A program made the translations under genes and the position numbers. From assembly GCF_029223255.1 (NCBI RefSeq), contig NZ_JARHUC010000001.1, positions 496,001-560,000 of the forward strand: a DNA stretch of 64,000 bases, written 5' to 3'. This DNA is from Albimonas marina (GTDB lineage: Bacteria; Pseudomonadota; Alphaproteobacteria; Rhodobacterales; Rhodobacteraceae). This document shows, piece after piece, positions 54,363 through 64,000 of the stretch. Each line of letters begins with the position of its first letter. Position 1 is the first letter of the stretch. The notes beneath the pieces were generated by a model. That model saw nothing but the letters and a program-made list of their open reading frames with translations, had not been told where the DNA came from and searched no databases.

Positions 54363-55280
54363 TCAGCCCTCGCGCACGAAGACGCGATTGGGTTTGACCC
54401 GGCCGCCTTCCCAAACGCCCACCGCGATGGCCTCGCCCCCGCGGGAGGCCCAGCAGGGATCGCCCCAGGCGATGCCGTCCGGCGCGTGGGTGGCGGCGCC
54501 GAGACGGCCCTGGCGCAGGTCGGCGACGGCCTGTTCGCTCACCCGCACCTCGGGCAGGTCGGCGAGGCCGAGCTCGAGCGGCGCCAGCGGCGCGGTCTCG
54601 GGCGCCTCGCGCAGGCGATCGAGATCCTCGAAGGCGATCTTCGCGTCCTCGACCCGGAAGGGGCCGGCGAAGGTGCGGCGCAGGGCCGCGACGTGGCCGT
54701 GGCAGCCCAGCGCCTCGCCGAGATCGCGGGCGATGGAGCGGACGTAGCCGCCCTTGCCGCAGATCATCTCCAGCTCGGCATGGTCGGGATCGGGGCGGGC
54801 GACCAGCTCCAGCTTCGCCACGTGCAGGGGGCGGGCGGCGAGCTCCATCGTCTCGCCGTCGCGGGCGATGTCGTAGGCGCGCTCCCCGTCCACCTTCACG
54901 GCGGAGAACTGGGGCGGCACCTGCTGGATGTCGCCGCGGAACGGGACCAGGGCGGCGCGGATCTCGTCGTCGGTGGGGCGGGCGTCGGAGCTTTCGACCA
55001 CCGGCCCCTCGCGGTCGTCGGTGGTGGTGCGCTGGCCGAGGCGGACGGTGAAGCGATAGCCCTTCAGCCCGTCGGTGACGAAGGGCACGGTCTTGGTCGC
55101 CTCGCCGAAGGCCACCGCCAGCACGCCGGTCGCCAGCGGGTCGAGCGTGCCGGCATGGCCCGCCTTCTTCGCCTGAAGCGCCCAGCGGGCCTTGGAGACC
55201 ACCTCGGTCGAGCCGACGTTCAGCGGCTTGTCGATGATCAGCCAGCCGTGGACGTCGCGGCCGTTCTTGCGCCGGCCCAT
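54363..55280 (-). CDS. truB: tRNA pseudouridine(55) synthase
   Basis: 305 residues. The catalytic motif is [16 protein letters not shown] (about 36-51), with Asp in [19 protein letters not shown] begins the protein. It makes pseudouridine 55 in the tRNA T loop. Three bases separate it from the rbfA stop, so they are cotranscribed. Confidence 0.96.
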   Translation of the reverse strand: MGRRKNGRDVHGWLIIDKPLNVGSTEVVSKARWALQAKKAGHAGTLDPLATGVLAVAFGEATKTVPFVTDGLKGYRFTVRLGQRTTTDDREGPVVESSDARPTDDEIRAALVPFRGDIQQVPPQFSAVKVDGERAYDIARDGETMELAARPLHVAKLELVARPDPDHAELEMICGKGGYVRSIARDLGEALGCHGHVAALRRTFAGPFRVEDAKIAFEDLDRLREAPETAPLAPLELGLADLPEVRVSEQAVADLRQGRLGAATHAPDGIAWGDPCWASRGGEAIAVGVWEGGRVKPNRVFVREG

Positions 55281-55283
55281 GGC

Positions 55284-55757
55284 TCAGCGGGCCTCCCCGC
55301 GGCCGTCGTCCTCGTCGCGGGCCCCGTCCTCGACGTCGTCGAGGTCCGCGTCGTCCTCCTCGTCCGCGTCGAGATCGCGCTTCACCCGGTCGTCGGCGAG
55401 CAGGCGGCGCGTCTCGTCCATGCGGTCGAAGCTGCGGTCGAGGCGGAAGCGCAGGTCGGGAGAGAACTTCAGCTTCACCTCGCGGGTCACCGCGCGGCGC
55501 AGCTCCTGCCGGTTGCGGTCGAGCAGGGCCACCACCTCGTCCGCGCCGGCGCCGCCCAGCGGCATCACGAAGATCTCCGCGTGGCGCAGGTCGGGGGACA
55601 TGCGGGCCTCGGAGACGGTGATCGAGAAGCGCTCGAGGTCGGGGTCGTGCAGGTCGCCGCGCATCAGCACGTCGGAGACGGCCCGGCGCACGAGCTCGCC
55701 GACCTTCAACTGGCGCTGGGAGGGGCCGCGGCCTTCGCCGTGCCGGGAGCGATGCAT
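55284..55757 (-). CDS. rbfA: 30S ribosome-binding factor A
   Basis: 157 residues. KH-like RbfA core: SQRQLKVGELVRRAVSDVL, ITVSEARMSPDLRHAEIFVMP and FSPDLRFRLDRSFD. A 35-residue very acidic tail (DADEEDDADLDDVEDG) follows the core. It matures the 16S rRNA 5' end and helps at low temperature. ATG 55757. Unlike most bacteria, it is not adjacent to infB here. Confidence 0.94.
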   Translation of the reverse strand: MHRSRHGEGRGPSQRQLKVGELVRRAVSDVLMRGDLHDPDLERFSITVSEARMSPDLRHAEIFVMPLGGAGADEVVALLDRNRQELRRAVTREVKLKFSPDLRFRLDRSFDRMDETRRLLADDRVKRDLDADEEDDADLDDVEDGARDEDDGRGEAR

Positions 55758-55816
55758 GGCAATCTCCTGCGGAAAGAGGGCCGCGTCATAACGCCGAAGG
55801 GCGCCGCGCGCAACGG

Positions 55817-56473
55817 TCAGAGGGCGGCGGGGTCGGTTCCGTCCACGATGAACTCCGCCGGGCGGCTGTTCTCGAGCATCCGGCGGGCGTTGGGCAGGTC
55901 CACCTCGTCGAGCTTGCGGGCCAGCGCCTCGGGCGTGAAGTCGAGGTCCCGCCAGCGCCGGGTCAGGCGCGCGCGCAGGGTGTCGAGATCGCAGGCGAGC
56001 ATCGCCGTGACGTCGAAGCGCGGCGCGAGCGCATCCCACGGGGCCTGGTTCAGCAGCAGCCAGTTCCCCTCGACCACCACCACCCGCGTCTGCGGGGCGA
56101 TGATCCGGGCGCCCGCGCGCGAGATCTCGAGCGTGCGGTCGAACAGGGGGGCCGCGACCTCTCCGCCCGCGCGCAGGCGGTCGAGCAGGGCGGCGAGGCC
56201 GCCGACGTCGAAGGTCTCGGGCGCGCCCTTCATCGGCAGCAGGCCGCGCTCGCGCAGCACGCCGTCGTCGTAGTGGAAGCCGTCCATGGGGGCGACCTGG
56301 GCGGGAAGGGCGTGGCGCGTGGTCAGCAGGGTCGCCAGCGCCTCGGAGGCCGTGGACTTGCCCGCGCCCGGCGGGCCGACCAGCGCGACCAGCAGGCGCG
56401 CGCGCCCCTCGGCGCGGGCGGCGAGGGCGGCGGCGAAGCCGGCCAGCGTCAGGGTCTGGGATGTCGTGGTCAT
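55817..56473 (-). CDS. P-loop kinase, YggC/pantothenate kinase-like family
   Basis: 218 residues. Walker A VGPPGAGKST (about 32-41), the family's PMDGFHYDDGVL (about 62-73) and VVVEGNWLLLN. Homologues phosphorylate sugars or nucleosides (fructokinase or uridine kinase-like); the substrate is unassigned. The ATG at 56473 is preferred to an upstream frame full of Pro/Ala. It lies within the set that separates rbfA from infB. Confidence 0.83.
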   Translation of the reverse strand: MTTTSQTLTLAGFAAALAARAEGRARLLVALVGPPGAGKSTASEALATLLTTRHALPAQVAPMDGFHYDDGVLRERGLLPMKGAPETFDVGGLAALLDRLRAGGEVAAPLFDRTLEISRAGARIIAPQTRVVVVEGNWLLLNQAPWDALAPRFDVTAMLACDLDTLRARLTRRWRDLDFTPEALARKLDEVDLPNARRMLENSRPAEFIVDGTDPAAL

Positions 56474-56572
56474 CGGCGCCTCCGTCGCGGGCCCCGCGCG
56501 CGGGGCGGGCGGGGCCGGCCCCGGTCTAGCAAGCCGGGGGCGCGGGGTCACGACGGATGGCGGGCCCGACGC

Positions 56573-57778
56573 TCAGGGATGCGCCATCACCTCGACGCAC
56601 AGGACCGTGGGCAGGTGGCGGGCGGGCTCCTCCCAGGTCTCGCCCTCGTCGCGCGAGACGAAGATCGAGCCGCTGTTGGTGCCGAAATACACCCCGACCG
56701 GCTCGCTGCGGTCCACCGCCATCGCCTGGCGCAGCACGGTGAAGTAGCAGGCCGCCTGCGGCAGCCCCTCGCGCAGCGCCTGCCAGCCCTCGCCGCCATC
56801 GCGGGAGCGCCAGACCGCCGCCGCCGCCTCGGGCGGGAAGCGGCCGAGCGTGTCGCCGTTCAGGGGCAGGGTCCACAGGGTCAGCGGATCGCGCGGGTGC
56901 ACCGCCACCGGGAAGCCGAAGGTCGAGGGCAGGCCGCCCGAAATCTCCCGCCAGCTGCGCCCGCCGTCGTGGGAGCGGAACACTCCGTGGTGGTTCTGCT
57001 GGTAGAGCAGGTCGCCCTCCGGCCCCGGGGCGCGGACCATGTTGTGCACGCAGTGGCCGACCTCGCGCGGGTCCTCGCCGGGGTGGTCGTGGCCGTGATC
57101 GTGGCCGGGGTCGTGCGCGGGGGCCGGGGCGTCGTTGGCCAGGCGGTTGCGTCGCTCCCACGTCCGGCCCGCGTCCTCGGTCGCGAAGACGCCGGCCGCG
57201 GAGATGCCGAGCCACAGCTTCGCGGGATCGCTTGGGTCCGTGACGATGGTGTGCAGGGTCAGGCCCGCGCCCCCCGGCTCCCACCCGTCGCGGGAGGGGT
57301 GGTCGGCCAGGCCCTGCACCCGCTCCCAGGTCTCGCCGTCGTCGCGGCTGACGTAGAGCATCGCGGGCTTGGCCCCGACGTAGAGCGTGCCGTCGGCCGC
57401 CCGCGCGATCGACCACAGCGCGTCGATCTCGCCGGTGAAGGGGGCGGGCGGGGACGGCTCGCGGCCCATGTAGGCCCGCATATCGGCGTTCTGCGCGAGG
57501 AACTCGTCCATCTGCCCGTTGGCGAGCAGGCTGAGGGTCCAGCTCTCGCCCCCGTCGGTCGAGCGCCAGACGCCCGCGCCCGTCCACTCGCCCCCGCCCA
57601 CGGCCCACAGGCGGCCGGTGGCGGGGTCGCCCAGCATGTGGTTGATCGGCCAGCCGTCGCAGAACGGGCCGCGGATGCGCCAGCCGTCCCGCCCGGCGTC
57701 CGCGGTCATCAGGAACGCGCCCTTGGTGGCGCCGACCAGCACCGTGACCTCGCCCGACATCTCCTGCGCGCCTCCCAT
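56573..57778 (-). CDS. BNR/Asp-box beta-propeller protein with His-rich loop
   Basis: 401 residues, no signal peptide. At least six Asp-boxes (SxDxGxxW): STDGGESW (73-80), SRDDGETW (144-151), TEDAGRTW (200-207), SHDGGRSW, SRDGGEGW and SRDEGETW. This is the sialidase-like propeller of the uncharacterised glycosyl-hydrolase/exo-alpha-sialidase annotation group. A His/Asp-rich loop (HDPGHDHGHDHPGED, 222-236) may bind metal. The start may be M7 at 57760 instead. Divergent from a sulfotransferase gene, 95 bp apart. Confidence 0.82.
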   Translation of the reverse strand: MGGAQEMSGEVTVLVGATKGAFLMTADAGRDGWRIRGPFCDGWPINHMLGDPATGRLWAVGGGEWTGAGVWRSTDGGESWTLSLLANGQMDEFLAQNADMRAYMGREPSPPAPFTGEIDALWSIARAADGTLYVGAKPAMLYVSRDDGETWERVQGLADHPSRDGWEPGGAGLTLHTIVTDPSDPAKLWLGISAAGVFATEDAGRTWERRNRLANDAPAPAHDPGHDHGHDHPGEDPREVGHCVHNMVRAPGPEGDLLYQQNHHGVFRSHDGGRSWREISGGLPSTFGFPVAVHPRDPLTLWTLPLNGDTLGRFPPEAAAAVWRSRDGGEGWQALREGLPQAACYFTVLRQAMAVDRSEPVGVYFGTNSGSIFVSRDEGETWEEPARHLPTVLCVEVMAHP

Positions 57779-57873
57779 GGCGGATTCCGTTGCGTCGGGC
57801 GTGACGTTGGGCCGATCTTCGTGGCGGAATCGGGGCGCCGCCGACGCGCGGCCCCGAGAGAGGGGAGATCGAG

Positions 57874-58776
57874 ATGATGACCGAGGCGACCGAGCTCGCC
57901 CCCGCCGTCGCGACCTACCGCGGCGACGTCACCTGCCCCGAGCGCTGGTCCACCTGGACCCCGCGGCGCGGCGACGTGCTGGTCTGCACGCCGCCGAAAT
58001 GCGGGACCACCTGGACGCAGACCATGGTGGCGATGCTGCTGGCGGGGCGCGCCGACCTCGGCGAGCGGATCGGCGTGGTCAGCCCCTGGGTCGACTCGGT
58101 GCTGGGCGAGGCGGAGACGGTGCGCGCCAACCTCGCCGCGCAGGAGGGGCGGCGGGTGGTGAAGACCCACACCCCCGCCGACGGCTTCCCGGCGTGGGAG
58201 GGGGTGACGGTGATCGCGGTCTACCGCCACCCGCTGGACGTCTTCGTGTCGCTGCGCAGCCACGTGGCTAACCGGGCGACGGCGGGGGCCTTCCACCGCA
58301 TGCGCAGGCCGCTGGACGAGGCGCTGGCGGGCTATCTCGAGGATCCGGCCGACCTCTGCGCCTACGACGAGGACACGCTGGCGACGGTCGCGCGCCACTA
58401 CCGCGAGACGGCGCTGTCGGGGCGCCTGCCCGACCTGCGGGTGATGCACTACGCCGACATGGTCGCCGACCACCGCGGCGCGGTGCAGGCGCTGGCCGGG
58501 GCGATCGGGGTCGAGGCCTCGCCCGCGCTGATCGACGCGATCGTGCAGGCCACCGCCTTCGACACGATGCGCGCCGAGGCCCATCGCTACGTGCCCGAGC
58601 CCGGCACGGGCTTCTGGCACGACGACGCCGGATTCTTCGCCAAGGGGGGCGCCGGGCGCTGGCGCGAGGTCGTCCCCGAGACGGCGCTGCCCCGCTACGC
58701 CGAGCGTCTGGCCGAGCTGATCCCGGACCCGCAGGCGCGGCGCTGGCTGGAGGAGGGCGGGGCGGCGAAGGGCTGA
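57874..58776 (+). CDS. PAPS-dependent sulfotransferase
   Basis: 300 residues. The 5'-phosphosulfate loop is CTPPKCGTTWTQTM (about 38-51), the 3'-phosphate-binding motif VIAVYRHPLDVFVSLRSH (about 112-129), and a GAGRWRE block lies near the C-terminus. These match the cytosolic sulfotransferase family, which moves sulfate from PAPS to hydroxyl or amine acceptors. The acceptor is unknown. Its position next to a sialidase-like propeller and a chemoreceptor is suggestive only. Confidence 0.87.
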   Translation: MMTEATELAPAVATYRGDVTCPERWSTWTPRRGDVLVCTPPKCGTTWTQTMVAMLLAGRADLGERIGVVSPWVDSVLGEAETVRANLAAQEGRRVVKTHTPADGFPAWEGVTVIAVYRHPLDVFVSLRSHVANRATAGAFHRMRRPLDEALAGYLEDPADLCAYDEDTLATVARHYRETALSGRLPDLRVMHYADMVADHRGAVQALAGAIGVEASPALIDAIVQATAFDTMRAEAHRYVPEPGTGFWHDDAGFFAKGGAGRWREVVPETALPRYAERLAELIPDPQARRWLEEGGAAKG

Positions 58777-59054
58777 ACCGGCCGTGCCGGGAGGCCGCGG
58801 GGCCGGGTCGGCCGGCCTCGTCGAGCGGCGGTGGGCCGAGCCGGCCCTGCCGAGCGGCGGCGGCGCGGGTCGAGCCGGCCTTGCCGGCGGCGGCGCCCCC
58901 CTCATCGGGCCCCCTCGCGCGGCCTCCGGTTCGAAGGCGCGGCGCTGTCCTGGGCCCGGGAGGCGGCCGCGCCCGACGGTCGCCTGACCGGGGGCGAGGC
59001 GAGGGGCCTCCGGGGGCCCCGGCCCGGCCCAGGGGAGCCGCCGGCCCGGGGGCG
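58777..59054. other. GC-rich gap between convergent genes
   Basis: 278 bp with GAGCCGGCC and GAGCGGCGG motifs repeated two to three times between 58820 and 58892. No gene or clear terminator is seen. Confidence 0.4.
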
Positions 59055-61109
59055 TCAGGCGGCGCGGCGGGCGGGGGCGTCGACCGAGAAGGCGTCGACC
59101 AGGGCGTTGAGGGCCCGGGCCTCGTCGGCCAGCGCCGTGGCGCGCGCGGCGCCGTCCTCGGCCATTTGAGCGTTGCGCTGGGTGGCGTCGTCGAGCGCGC
59201 TGATCGTCGTCCCGATCTCGCCCACCGCCGTCGCCTGCTCCGCCCCCGCCGAGGAGATGCCGGCGATGTCGGAGACGATGGTGGAGATCGACTGCTCGAT
59301 CTCGGCCAGCGCGGCGCCGGTCTCGCGCACCAGGCGGGCGCCCTGGTCGACGTGGCCCGCGCTCTCCCCGATCAGGGCCGAGATGTCGCGCGCGGCCGCG
59401 GCGCTGCGCTGGGCCAGCGTGCGCACCTCGGAGGCGACGACGGCGAAGCCCTTGCCGGCCTCGCCCGCGCGGGCGGCCTCGACGGCGGCGTTCAGCGCCA
59501 GGAGGTTGGTCTGGAAGGCGATCGAATCGATCACCGAGTTGATCGCCGAGATCCGGCCGGCGCTGTCCTCGATCCGGCTCATCGCCTCGACCGCGTCGCG
59601 CACCACCACGCCGCCGCGGTCGGCGCGCTGGGCGGCCTCGCGCACGCCGGCGTCGGCGTGGCGCGCGCTGTCGGCGGAGGTGCGGATGGTGGCCGAGATC
59701 TCCTCGACCGTCGCCGCCGTCTCCTCGAGCGAGGCGGCCTGCCGGGCGGTCCGCTCGCCGAGGTCGCGGGAGGCCGAGGAGAACCCGTCGGTCGCCGAGA
59801 CGATCGCGGCGCTGGCCGACTGGATGCGGCGCACGAGGTCGGAGAGGCGCAGCAGCGTGTCGTCGAAGGCCTCGCGCAGGGCGGCGAATTCGCCGTCGAC
59901 CTCCGCGCCCATGCGGGTCGCGAGATTGCCCGCGGCGAGCTGGTCGAGCGCCGCGCCGATGGCCTCGATCACCCGGCGGGTGCGGGCCTGGGCGGCGCGG
60001 GCGGCCTCGGCCTCCGCCTGCGTGCGGCGGGCGTCGCGCTCGGCGCTCTCGCGCAGCTCGGCCTCGCGCGCCTCGCCTTCCCGGCGCAGGCGTTCCTGCA
60101 GGCGCTCGAAGGCGCGGGCGATGTCGCCGATCTCGTCGGGGCAGTCGCGCCCGCGCATGTCGGCGTGCCGGCCGTCGGCGACGTCGGAGAGCGCCGAGGC
60201 GGTCTCGGCCAGGGGGCGGCTGACGGCGGCGGCGATGCGGCGGGTCATCACGGTCATCGCGGCGACGCCCAGCACGATCGCGATCCCGACCCCGGTCATG
60301 CGCGCGGTGGAGGCGAAGCCCGCCGCCTCGTCCGCCGCCGAAGCCTCGGCGCGGGCGGACGCCGCCAGCGTCTGGAAGGGCGGGGCCGCCGCGGCGAGGG
60401 TCTGGGCCATCTCGTCCTTCAGGCCGGAGAATCGGGTGCGCATCTCGGCGAAGCGGTGGAAGTCGGCCTGGTAGGCGGCGAGCAGGGCCAGGATCTCCTC
60501 CCGCGCGGCGGGGGAGGGGAACAGCGCTTCGGGGAAGGCCGCGAACTCCTCGATCCGCGCGTCGAGCCGCTCGACGTATTTGGCGCCGCCGCGCATCATG
60601 AAGTCCTTCTCGTGCCGGCGCATCATCAGCATCTTGGCGGCGAGCTCGGCCGAGCCGATCTCGTCCAGCCGGGTCTCGACGGCGTGGACCGAGGCGCGCA
60701 GGGCGCCTTCCAGGCCCTGGGTCTCGTCGTAGCCGAGCGCCCGCTCGACCTCGACCAGCCTGTCGAAGAGATCCCGGTGCCGGGCAACGGCCGCGGAGAG
60801 GGCGGCGAGCTCGGGCGCGGGTCCCGCTCCGGCGAGGCGGGCCAACGCCGCCTCGGCGCGGCCCATTTCGGCGCGGTACTCCGCCTCGATCGCGTCGGAG
60901 GGGGCGGCGGCGAAGCGCTGGGTCGCCTCGGCCGCGCCGAGAAACCCGATCCGCGCCGCGTCGGCGGCATGTTCGCGGGCCTGGGCCTGGGCCTGACGCT
61001 CCCGCGCGGCGCCTTCGAACAGGGACGCCGCGACGACGGTCACGGCGATCGCGGCCAGGATCGCCACGGCGGCGGGGGTCAGACGCAGAATGCGGGCCCG
61101 GATGGTCAT
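59055..61109 (-). CDS. Methyl-accepting chemotaxis protein with helical (HBM-like) sensor
   Basis: 684 residues. Membrane helix about 12-30, a long helical periplasmic domain (about 31-275) and a second membrane helix near 280-300. A HAMP region and the signalling domain follow, with the hairpin tip [21 protein letters not shown] and [37 protein letters not shown] in the sensor fits the helical bimodular domain known from McpS-type organic-acid receptors; this is inference. GGGAGAG precedes ATG 61109. No other chemotaxis gene is in the window. Confidence 0.88.
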   Translation of the reverse strand: MTIRARILRLTPAAVAILAAIAVTVVAASLFEGAARERQAQAQAREHAADAARIGFLGAAEATQRFAAAPSDAIEAEYRAEMGRAEAALARLAGAGPAPELAALSAAVARHRDLFDRLVEVERALGYDETQGLEGALRASVHAVETRLDEIGSAELAAKMLMMRRHEKDFMMRGGAKYVERLDARIEEFAAFPEALFPSPAAREEILALLAAYQADFHRFAEMRTRFSGLKDEMAQTLAAAAPPFQTLAASARAEASAADEAAGFASTARMTGVGIAIVLGVAAMTVMTRRIAAAVSRPLAETASALSDVADGRHADMRGRDCPDEIGDIARAFERLQERLRREGEAREAELRESAERDARRTQAEAEAARAAQARTRRVIEAIGAALDQLAAGNLATRMGAEVDGEFAALREAFDDTLLRLSDLVRRIQSASAAIVSATDGFSSASRDLGERTARQAASLEETAATVEEISATIRTSADSARHADAGVREAAQRADRGGVVVRDAVEAMSRIEDSAGRISAINSVIDSIAFQTNLLALNAAVEAARAGEAGKGFAVVASEVRTLAQRSAAAARDISALIGESAGHVDQGARLVRETGAALAEIEQSISTIVSDIAGISSAGAEQATAVGEIGTTISALDDATQRNAQMAEDGAARATALADEARALNALVDAFSVDAPARRAA

Positions 61110-61206
61110 GCGCGGCGCTCTCCCGAAATGGGGGGAAGGAATGCGCGGACCCTGCGTCGGACAGGGTTTACAGGGGGTGAAGACCGCAGGCTGGGGGGCG
61201 AACGCG

Positions 61207-61233
61207 AAACGGCCGGGGCTTTCGCCCCGGCCG
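61207..61233 (-). terminator. Terminator-like hairpin after infB
   Basis: A 10-bp stem (61210-61219 with 61224-61233) with a GAAA tetraloop on the minus strand, 28 bp past the infB stop, followed by TTT (61207-61209). Confidence 0.65.
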
Positions 61234-61261
61234 CTGCGGTTTTCCGATCCGGCGCAGACCC

Positions 61262-63979
61262 TTAGAGGGTGCGCTCCACCTCCTGGGTGGTGAAGATCTC
61301 GATGACGTCGCCTTCGCGGATGTCCTCGTAGTTCTGGAAGGCCATGCCGCATTCCTGGCCGGAGCGAACCTCGTTCACCTCGTCCTTGAAGCGCTTCAGG
61401 GTCTTCAGCGTGCCCTCGTGGATCACCACGTCGTCGCGCAGCAGGCGGACGCCCGCCGACTTGCGCGCCACGCCCTCGGTGACCTCGCAACCCGCGACCT
61501 TGCCCACGCCGGTGACCTTGAAGACCTCCTTGATCTTCGCATAGCCGATGAAGGTCTCGCGGACCTCCGGCTTGAGAAGACCCTGGGCGGCCAGCTTCAC
61601 GTCGTCCACGAGGTCGTAGATCACCGAGTAGTAGCGGATCTCCACGCCCTTCTGGTTGGCGGCTTCGCGGGCCGGCGCGTTGGCGCGGACGTTGAAGCCG
61701 ATCACCGGCATGTTCGACGCCTCGGCCAGGCCCACGTCGGTCTCGGTGATCGCGCCGACGCCGGAGTGGACGACGCGGACGCGGACGTCCTCGTTGCCGA
61801 TCTTCTCCAGCGCCTGGACGATCGCCTCGGCGGAGCCCTGCACGTCGGCCTTCACCAGCACCGGCAGCTCAGCGACGTTGGCGTCGGCCTTCACCTGGGC
61901 CAGCAGCTGATCGAGCGTGCCGCGGGCGCCGGCGGCGGCCTGCTTGTCGCGGGCCTGACGCTGGCGGTAGTCGGCGATCTCGCGGGCCTTGCCCTCGGAC
62001 TCGACCACGTTCAGCACGTCGCCGGCCGCGGGGGTGCCCTGGAGACCCAGGACCTCGACGGGAACCGACGGGCCGGCCTCGTCCACGCGCTCGCCCTGGT
62101 CGTTGATCAGGGCGCGCACGCGGCCCCACTGCTCGCCGACCACGAAGATGTCGCCGCGCTTCAGGGTGCCGCGCTGGACCAGCACGGTGGCCACGGGGCC
62201 GCGGCCGGTGTCCAGCTTCGCCTCGATCACCGCGCCTTCGGCCTGCCGCTCGGGGTTGGCCTTCAGCTCGAGGATCTCGGCCTGCAGGGCGATCGCCTCG
62301 AGCAGGGTGTCGAGCCCCTTGCCGGTCTTGGCCGAGACCTCGACGTCCTGCACGTCGCCGGACATCTCCTCGACCACGATCTCATGCTGCAGCAGGTCGG
62401 TGCGCACCTTCTGGGGGTTCGCGTCCGGCTTGTCGCACTTGTTGATCGCCACGATGATCGGCACGTTCGCCGCCTTCGCGTGGTGGATCGCCTCGATCGT
62501 CTGGGGCATCACCGCGTCGTCGGCCGCGACGACCAGGATCACGATGTCCGTCACCTGCGCGCCGCGGGCGCGCATCGAGGTGAAGGCCGCGTGGCCCGGC
62601 GTGTCGAGGAAGGTCACCGGCGCGCCGGAGTCCGTCGTGATCTGGTAGGCGCCGATGTGCTGGGTGATGCCGCCGGCCTCGCCCTGCACCACGTTGGTCT
62701 TGCGCAGCGCGTCGAGCAGCGAGGTCTTGCCGTGGTCGACGTGGCCCATGATGGTCACGACCGGAGCGCGCGGCTGCAGATCGCCCTCGGCGTCCTCGAC
62801 GGTGTCGATCGCCTGCTCCACGTCCGAATCGGAGACGCGCACGACGTTGTGGCCGAATTCCTCGACCACGAGGGTCGCGGTGTCCGCGTCGAGCGTGTCG
62901 TTGATGGTGACCATCATGCCCGACTTGAACAGCATCTTGACCACGTCGGCGGCCCGCTCGGCCATGCGGTTGGCGAGCTCCTGCACCGTGATGGCGTCGG
63001 GCACGTTGACGTCGCGGGTCACCTTCTCCCGCTCGACGCCGCGGCCGCCCATCTGGCGCTTCTGACGCTCCTGCTTGCGGCGCATGGCGGCGAGCGAGCG
63101 CTGGCGCCCGCCCTCGTCGCCCGAGGTCGCCGAAGAGATCGTCAGCTTGCCGGAGCGGCGACGCTCGTCGCCGCCGCGGCCGCGGCCGGGCTTCTTGTCG
63201 TCGGCAGGGGCCGCGCGACGCGGGGGGACGCCCCGCATCGGACGGTCCTTGCCCTCGCCCTCGGCGGGCGGGGCGGAGGCCGGATCGGGCGCGGCGATGC
63301 GGGCGGCTTCACGCTCCGCCTTGGCGCGCTCGCGCTCCTTCTTGTCGGCCTCGGCCTTCTTGCGGGCCTCCTCCTCGGCGGCGAGGCGCTCGGCCTCCTC
63401 ACGCTCGCGGCGGATCTGCTCCTCGGCCTCCTTGCGCTCGCGCTCTTCCTTCTCTTTCAGAAGGCGCTGGCGCTCGGCCTCGCGTTCCTTGGCCTCGGCT
63501 TCTTCCTTGGCGCGACGGGCGCCTTCGTTCTGCTTGGCGGCCTCGAGCGCCTTCTTGCGGCGCTCGTATTCCTCGGGCGACAGGCTCTTGAGCACGTTGC
63601 CCTTGCCCTGGCGGCGCTGGGGCTTGGAATCCGCGCCTGCGCCGGCGGCCCGCTGGGCCGCGGCCGCGGCGGGCGCTTCCGCTCCGCCGGTCGGGCGCAC
63701 GCCGGCGCCGGCGGGACGCGCGGCGACGCCGCGCGGGCCCGGAGCCACGGAGGGCCGGGGCGCCGACGCGCCGGAAGAGGCCGGCGAAGCGGGGGCGGGA
63801 GCGGCAGGTGCGCCCTCGCCCGGCTTCATCAGCTTCTTGCTGCGCTTGGTCTCCACCACGACCGACTTCGTCCGGCCGTGGCTGAAGCTCTGCCGGACAC
63901 GCCCGGGGCCTTCGCCGCCGGGACGCGATCGGGTCTTCATGCCGCCGGATTTGTCGTTGCCGTCCATTCTGTCGTCCAT
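61262..63979 (-). CDS. infB: Translation initiation factor IF-2
   Basis: 905 residues. A basic N-terminus ([17 protein letters not shown]-like), an Ala/Pro-rich segment, then a long Glu/Lys/Arg coiled coil (about 130-220). The GTPase domain has [30 protein letters not shown] and SAKTG motifs. Domains II to IV follow, ending at QEVERTL. IF-2 delivers initiator tRNA to the ribosome. The ATG at 63979 has AGGA about seven bases upstream; a TTG just before it and an ATG at 63967 are alternatives. Upstream nusA-side genes are beyond the window. Confidence 0.96.
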   Translation of the reverse strand: MDDRMDGNDKSGGMKTRSRPGGEGPGRVRQSFSHGRTKSVVVETKRSKKLMKPGEGAPAAPAPASPASSGASAPRPSVAPGPRGVAARPAGAGVRPTGGAEAPAAAAAQRAAGAGADSKPQRRQGKGNVLKSLSPEEYERRKKALEAAKQNEGARRAKEEAEAKEREAERQRLLKEKEERERKEAEEQIRREREEAERLAAEEEARKKAEADKKERERAKAEREAARIAAPDPASAPPAEGEGKDRPMRGVPPRRAAPADDKKPGRGRGGDERRRSGKLTISSATSGDEGGRQRSLAAMRRKQERQKRQMGGRGVEREKVTRDVNVPDAITVQELANRMAERAADVVKMLFKSGMMVTINDTLDADTATLVVEEFGHNVVRVSDSDVEQAIDTVEDAEGDLQPRAPVVTIMGHVDHGKTSLLDALRKTNVVQGEAGGITQHIGAYQITTDSGAPVTFLDTPGHAAFTSMRARGAQVTDIVILVVAADDAVMPQTIEAIHHAKAANVPIIVAINKCDKPDANPQKVRTDLLQHEIVVEEMSGDVQDVEVSAKTGKGLDTLLEAIALQAEILELKANPERQAEGAVIEAKLDTGRGPVATVLVQRGTLKRGDIFVVGEQWGRVRALINDQGERVDEAGPSVPVEVLGLQGTPAAGDVLNVVESEGKAREIADYRQRQARDKQAAAGARGTLDQLLAQVKADANVAELPVLVKADVQGSAEAIVQALEKIGNEDVRVRVVHSGVGAITETDVGLAEASNMPVIGFNVRANAPAREAANQKGVEIRYYSVIYDLVDDVKLAAQGLLKPEVRETFIGYAKIKEVFKVTGVGKVAGCEVTEGVARKSAGVRLLRDDVVIHEGTLKTLKRFKDEVNEVRSGQECGMAFQNYEDIREGDVIEIFTTQEVERTL

Positions 63980-64000
63980 CAACGTCCTGTTCGCCTTCGC

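Noticed and set aside
58777-59054. Small gene in the sulfotransferase-chemoreceptor gap
   Set aside because: Open frames here are Gly/Arg/Pro-rich repeats of GAGCCGGCC-type DNA with no ribosome-binding site.

Overview
The window is 64 kb of very GC-rich chromosomal DNA (roughly 73-75% G+C by eye). It comes from an alphaproteobacterium, most likely a high-GC member of Rhodobacterales (Paracoccaceae). The evidence is an fnrL gene next to ccoNOQP and ccoGHIS, an sdhAF4-htpX-rsmB-heparinase-purH order, dapA-smpB, leuD near mdh, a non-RpoHI-type RpoH, and Rhodobacter-like FnrL boxes. I cannot name the genus. Almost everything is housekeeping or aerobic-respiration DNA. I see no prophage, insertion sequence, CRISPR array, rRNA or tRNA gene.

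Layout. 1-3.7 kb: an octanucleotide tandem repeat, a sterol-desaturase-family gene overlapping a 4Fe-4S protein gene, sixA, and a MarR regulator behind an FnrL-type box. 4.0-12.3 kb: sdhAF4, htpX, rsmB, a heparinase-like gene and purH, with a divergent LysR/YeiH pair inserted before purH. 12.5-19.3 kb: a DsbA-fold isomerase, a thiamine-diphosphate enzyme, a CoA-pyrophosphatase-type Nudix protein, a CCA-adding enzyme, a LysE-type exporter and a GGCT-fold protein. 19.3-21.6 kb: an orphan Wzc-like polysaccharide co-polymerase with a tyrosine kinase domain. 21.8-32.1 kb: fnrL, ccoNOQP, a 0.9 kb gap, then ccoGHIS. This encodes the oxygen regulator, the cbb3 oxidase and its copper and haem assembly proteins. 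32.3-47.6 kb: thioesterase, pdeM, GNAT, LprI-MliC, dapA, smpB, an AhpD-like protein, Fpr, TetR with GST, rpoH, truA, and ycjX with ycjF. 47.7-54.2 kb: a secreted nuclease/phosphatase, leuD, an HNH protein, mdh, TauE and fasciclin. 54.4-64 kb: truB, rbfA and infB. The rbfA-infB junction is split by a kinase, a BNR-repeat protein, a sulfotransferase and a chemoreceptor.

The most unusual signal is in the gap between ccoP and ccoG. Two tandem RNA-like elements (about 26.78-26.93 kb and 27.09-27.22 kb) share a fold: hairpins with a CCCCAG loop, then a hairpin with an identical 8-nt GCGTATCG loop on a covarying stem, then a terminator-like hairpin. The second element sits behind an FnrL box at the spacing expected for activation. 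This looks like a pair of related small RNAs, at least one of them oxygen-controlled, inside the cbb3 oxidase locus. I do not recognise the family.

Other non-coding structure includes a 163-bp near-perfect inverted repeat between truA and ycjX, a dispersed 21-bp hairpin repeat after gene ends, and several hairpins followed by T-tracts. All functional calls rest on motifs read by eye; no database search was possible.
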